This document shows, one piece after another, positions 61,470-64,000 of a stretch of 64,000 bases of DNA (positions are counted from its first letter, which is position 1; the number at the start of each line of letters is the position of its first letter). The notes beneath the pieces are model-generated. The model was not told the origin of the DNA. It did not search any database and saw nothing but the letters and a program-made list of their open reading frames with translations. The DNA lies in assembly GCF_051020765.1 (NCBI RefSeq), contig NW_027469286.1, forward strand, positions 62,001-126,000, in the 5' to 3' direction. A program made the translations under genes and the position numbers. The DNA comes from Lasioglossum baleicum (taxonomy: Eukaryota; Arthropoda; Insecta; Hymenoptera; Halictidae).

Positions 61470-62960
61470 CTAGTCGAGCAAATACACGTGCGAGAGGATG
61501 CATCCCGCAGGGTAGTCGAGTAAAAACACGTGCGAGAGGATGCATCCCGCAGGCTAGTCGAGTAAAAACACGTGCGAGAGGATGCTTCCCGCAGGCTAGT
61601 CGAGTAAAAACACGTGCGAAAGGATGCATCCCGCAGGCTAGTCGAGCACAAACACGTGCGAGGTTTTGTGGGATGCGCATGCGCAGGTTTTGTGGGATGC
61701 GCATGCGCAGATTTTTTGGGATGCGCATGCGCAGGTTTTTTGGGATGCGCATGGCTAGTCGAGCAAAAACACGTGCGAGAGGATGCATCCCGCAGCCTAG
61801 TCGAGTAAAAACACGTGCGAGAGGATGCATCCCGCAGGCTAGTCGAGTAAAAACACGTGCGAGAGGATGCATCCCGCAGGCTAGTGGAGTAAAAACACGT
61901 GCGAGAGGATGCATCCCGCAGGCTAGTCGAGCAAAAACACGTGCGAGAGGATGCATCCCGCAGGCTAGTCGAGTAAAAACACGTGCGAGAGGATGCATCC
62001 CGCAGGCTAGTCGAGTAGAAACACGTGCAAGAGGATGCTTCCCGCAGGCTAGTCGAGTAAAAACACGTGCGAGAGGATGCATCCCGCAGGCTAGTCGAGT
62101 AAAAACACGTGCGAGAGGATGCTTCCCGCAGGCTAGTCGAGTAAAAACACGTGCGAGAGGATGCATCCCGCATGCTAGTCGAGTAAAAACACGTGCAAGA
62201 GGATGCATCCCGCAGGCTAGTCGAGTAAAAACACGTGCGAGGTTTTGTGGGATGCGCATACGCAGGTTTTGTGGGATGCGCATGCGCAGGTTTTTTGGGA
62301 TGCGCATGCGCAGGTTTTTTGGGATGCGCATGCGCAGGTTTTTTGGGATGCGCATGGCTAGTCGAGCAAAAACACGTGCGAGAGGATGCATCCCGCAGGG
62401 TAGTCGAGTAAAAACACGTGCGAGAGGATGCATCCCGCAGGCTAGTCGAGTAAAAACACGTGCGAGAGGATACATCCCGCAGGCTAGTCGAGTAGAAACA
62501 CGTGCAAGAGGATGCTTCCCGCAGGCTAGTCGAGTAAAAACACGTGCGAGAGAATGCATCCCGCAGGCTAGTCGAGTAAAAACACGTGCGAGAGGATGCT
62601 TCCCGCAGGCTAGTCGAGTAAAAACACGTGCGAGAGGATGCATCCCGCATGCTAGTCGAGTAAAAACACGTGCAAGAGGATGCTTCCCGCAGGCTAGTCG
62701 AGTAAAAACACGTGCGAGAGGATGCATCCCGCAGGCTAGTCGAGCAAAAACACGTGCGAGAGGATGCATCCCGCAGGCTAGTCGAGCAAAAACACGTGCG
62801 AGAGGATGCATCCCGCAGGCTAGTCGAGTAAAAACACGTGCGAGAGGATGCATCCTGCAGGCTAGTCGAGTAAAAACACGTGCGAGAGGATGCATCCCGC
62901 AGGCTAGTCGAGTAAAAACACGTGCGAGAGGATGCATCCCGCAGGCTAGTCGAGTAAAAA

Positions 62961-63827
62961 CACTTGCGAGGTTTCGTGGGATGCGCATGCGCAGGTTTCG
63001 TGGGATGCGCATGCGCAGGTTTCGTGGGATGCGCATGCGCAGGTTTTTTGGGATGCGCATGGCTAGTCGAGCAAATACACGTGCGAGAGGATGCATCCCG
63101 CAGGGTAGTCGAGTAAAAACACGTGCGAGAGGATGCATCCCGCAGGCTAGTCGAGTAAAAACACGTGCAAGAGGATGCTTCCCGCAGGCTAGTCGAGTAA
63201 AAACACGTGCGAGAGGATGCATCCCGCAGGCTAGTCGATTAAAAACAAGTGCGAGAGGATGCATCCCGCAGGCTAGTCGAGTAAAAACACGTGCGAGAGG
63301 ATGCATCCCGCAGGCTACTCGAGTAAAAACACGTGCGAGAGGATGCATCCCGCAGGCTAGTCGAGTAAAAACACGTGCGAGAGGATGCATCCCGCAGGCT
63401 AGTCGAGTAAAAACACGTGCGAGAGGATGCATCCCGCAGGCTAGTCGAGTAAAAACACGTGCAAGAGGATGCTTACCGCAGGCTAGTCGAGTAAAAACAC
63501 GTGCGAGAGGATGCATCCCGCAGGCTAGTCGAGCAAAAACACGTGCGAGAGGATGCATCCCGCAGGCTAGTCGAGCAAAAACACGTGCGAGAGGATGCAT
63601 CCCGCAGGCTAGTCGAGTAAAAACACGTGCGAGAGGATGCATCCTGCAGGCTAGTCGAGTAAAAACACGTGCGAGAGGATGCATCCCGCAGGCTAGTCGA
63701 GTAAAAACACGTGCGAGAGGATGCATCCCGCAGGCTAGTCGAGTAAAAACACTTGCGAGGTTTCGTGGGATGCGCATGCGCAGGTTTCGTGGGATGCGCA
63801 TGCGCAGGTTTTTTGGGATGCGCATGG
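62961..63827. repeat. Pair of CACTTG/TTTCG blocks, 789-bp spacing (62,961 and 63,750)
   Basis: Repeats the 60,603 pair at offset 2,358, including the three-unit first block and all three rare variants. Confidence 0.92.
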
Positions 63828-64000
63828 CTAGTCGAGCAAATACACGTGCGAGAGGATGCATCCCGCAGGGTAGTCGAGTAAAAACACGTGCGAGAGGATG
63901 CATCCCGCAGGCTAGTCGAGTAAAAACACGTGCGAGAGGATGCTTCCCGCAGGCTAGTCGAGTAAAAACACGTGCGAAAGGATGCATCCCGCAGGCTAGT

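Larger units (their letters stand above)
1..64000. repeat. Two-module satellite DNA array, entire window
   Basis: Every line of the window reads as 42-bp A units or 24-bp B units; no unique sequence interrupts it and both edges fall inside an A unit, so the array extends beyond the window on both sides. Unit A is CTAGTCGAG, C or T, AAAAACACGTGCGAG, then AGGATGCATCCCGCAGG. Unit B is GTTTTGTGGGATG plus CGCATGCGCAG, with TTTTTT and GATTTTTT variants. I estimate 1,300-1,400 A heads and 250-300 full B units by extrapolation, not by exact count. GC is about 57% and CpG is frequent. Known biology of such arrays points to eukaryotic heterochromatin. Which chromosome region and which species are unknown. 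Confidence 0.98.
10724..64000. repeat. Domain II: A-rich region with fixed-order variant cassettes
   Basis: This region starts at the first CACTTGCGAGG/TTTCGTGGG block. It contains long A tracts, the 378-bp cassette H, runs of consecutive GAGCAA units bounded by GATGCGTCCC and GCAAAACCACG (246 bp, starting for example at 13,319, 17,496, 26,218, 30,923, 35,781 and 43,054), and GAATAAAAACACG/GACGATGC/GCCTAGACGAG pairs. Domain I-type X blocks persist in it at 16,023, 33,627, 46,304, 50,100, 50,785, 53,912 and 56,544, so the two domains share ancestry. Confidence 0.85.
59540..64000. repeat. 2,358-bp tandem duplication running off the window (59,540-61,642 and 61,898-64,000)
   Basis: All rare markers repeat at +2,358: GATACATCCC (60,111 and 62,469), GAGAATGCATCC, GTCGATTAAAAACAAGTG (near 60,877 and 63,235), GGCTACTCGAG and GATGCTTACCGC. 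I found no difference between the copies from about 59,600 onward by eye. The right limit is beyond the window. Confidence 0.9.

Noticed and set aside
1..64000. Telomeric, rDNA spacer or tRNA/5S cluster identity
   Set aside because: No TTAGGG-type or similar short telomere motif, no rRNA sequence, and no tRNA A/B box arrangement appear in either unit.

Overview
The whole 64 kb window is one uninterrupted block of satellite DNA, and both window edges fall inside a repeat unit. I found no protein gene, RNA gene, transposon, CRISPR array or unique sequence, so there is no gene stretch to annotate separately. The size, the homogeneity and the multi-level higher-order structure point to a eukaryotic heterochromatic array (centromeric, pericentromeric, subtelomeric or B-chromosome type). 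The species cannot be told from the sequence. GC is about 57% by counting the two monomers. CpG is not depleted: 4 per 42-bp unit and 2 per 24-bp unit.

Two monomers build everything. Unit A is 42 bp: a 25-bp head (CTAGTCGAG, then C or T, then AAAAACACGTGCGAG) and a 17-bp tail (AGGATGCATCCCGCAGG). Unit B is 24 bp (GTTTTGTGGGATG followed by CGCATGCGCAG). B units occur only in blocks that replace the tail of an A unit, and each block ends in a 20-bp truncated B (GTTTTTTGGG plus ATGCGCATGG) that leads back to CTAGTCGAG. Tracts of A therefore measure 42n+25 bp and block bodies 24m+20 bp. I checked this arithmetic on more than a dozen tracts. Unit A carries the palindromes CACGTG and GGATGCATCC. 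Unit B carries the 12-bp palindrome TGCGCATGCGCA, which equals the published NRF1 consensus.

Layout. Positions 1 to about 10,720 are domain I: B-rich, with landmark 'X' blocks about 1.6-2.2 kb apart and a near-identical 3.75-kb duplication (offset 5,776). From 10,724 to the end is domain II: long A tracts of up to 28 units, a fixed 9-unit (378-bp) cassette in 16 full copies, and 24 CACTTG/TTTCG blocks absent from domain I. Domain II was built by nested duplications with offsets of 1,803-1,827, 4,705, 12,899, about 17,600-18,300, 3,796, 685, 3,127 and 2,358 bp. Several duplication or deletion junctions are visible at base level.

All lengths are multiples of 3, so open frames of up to 3,989 codons run on both strands. 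They are arithmetic by-products of the repeat. The points most worth a second look are the two-module grammar, the density of NRF1-type and E-box palindromes, the 42-bp (four helical turns) A-tract phasing, and the readable record of unequal exchange.
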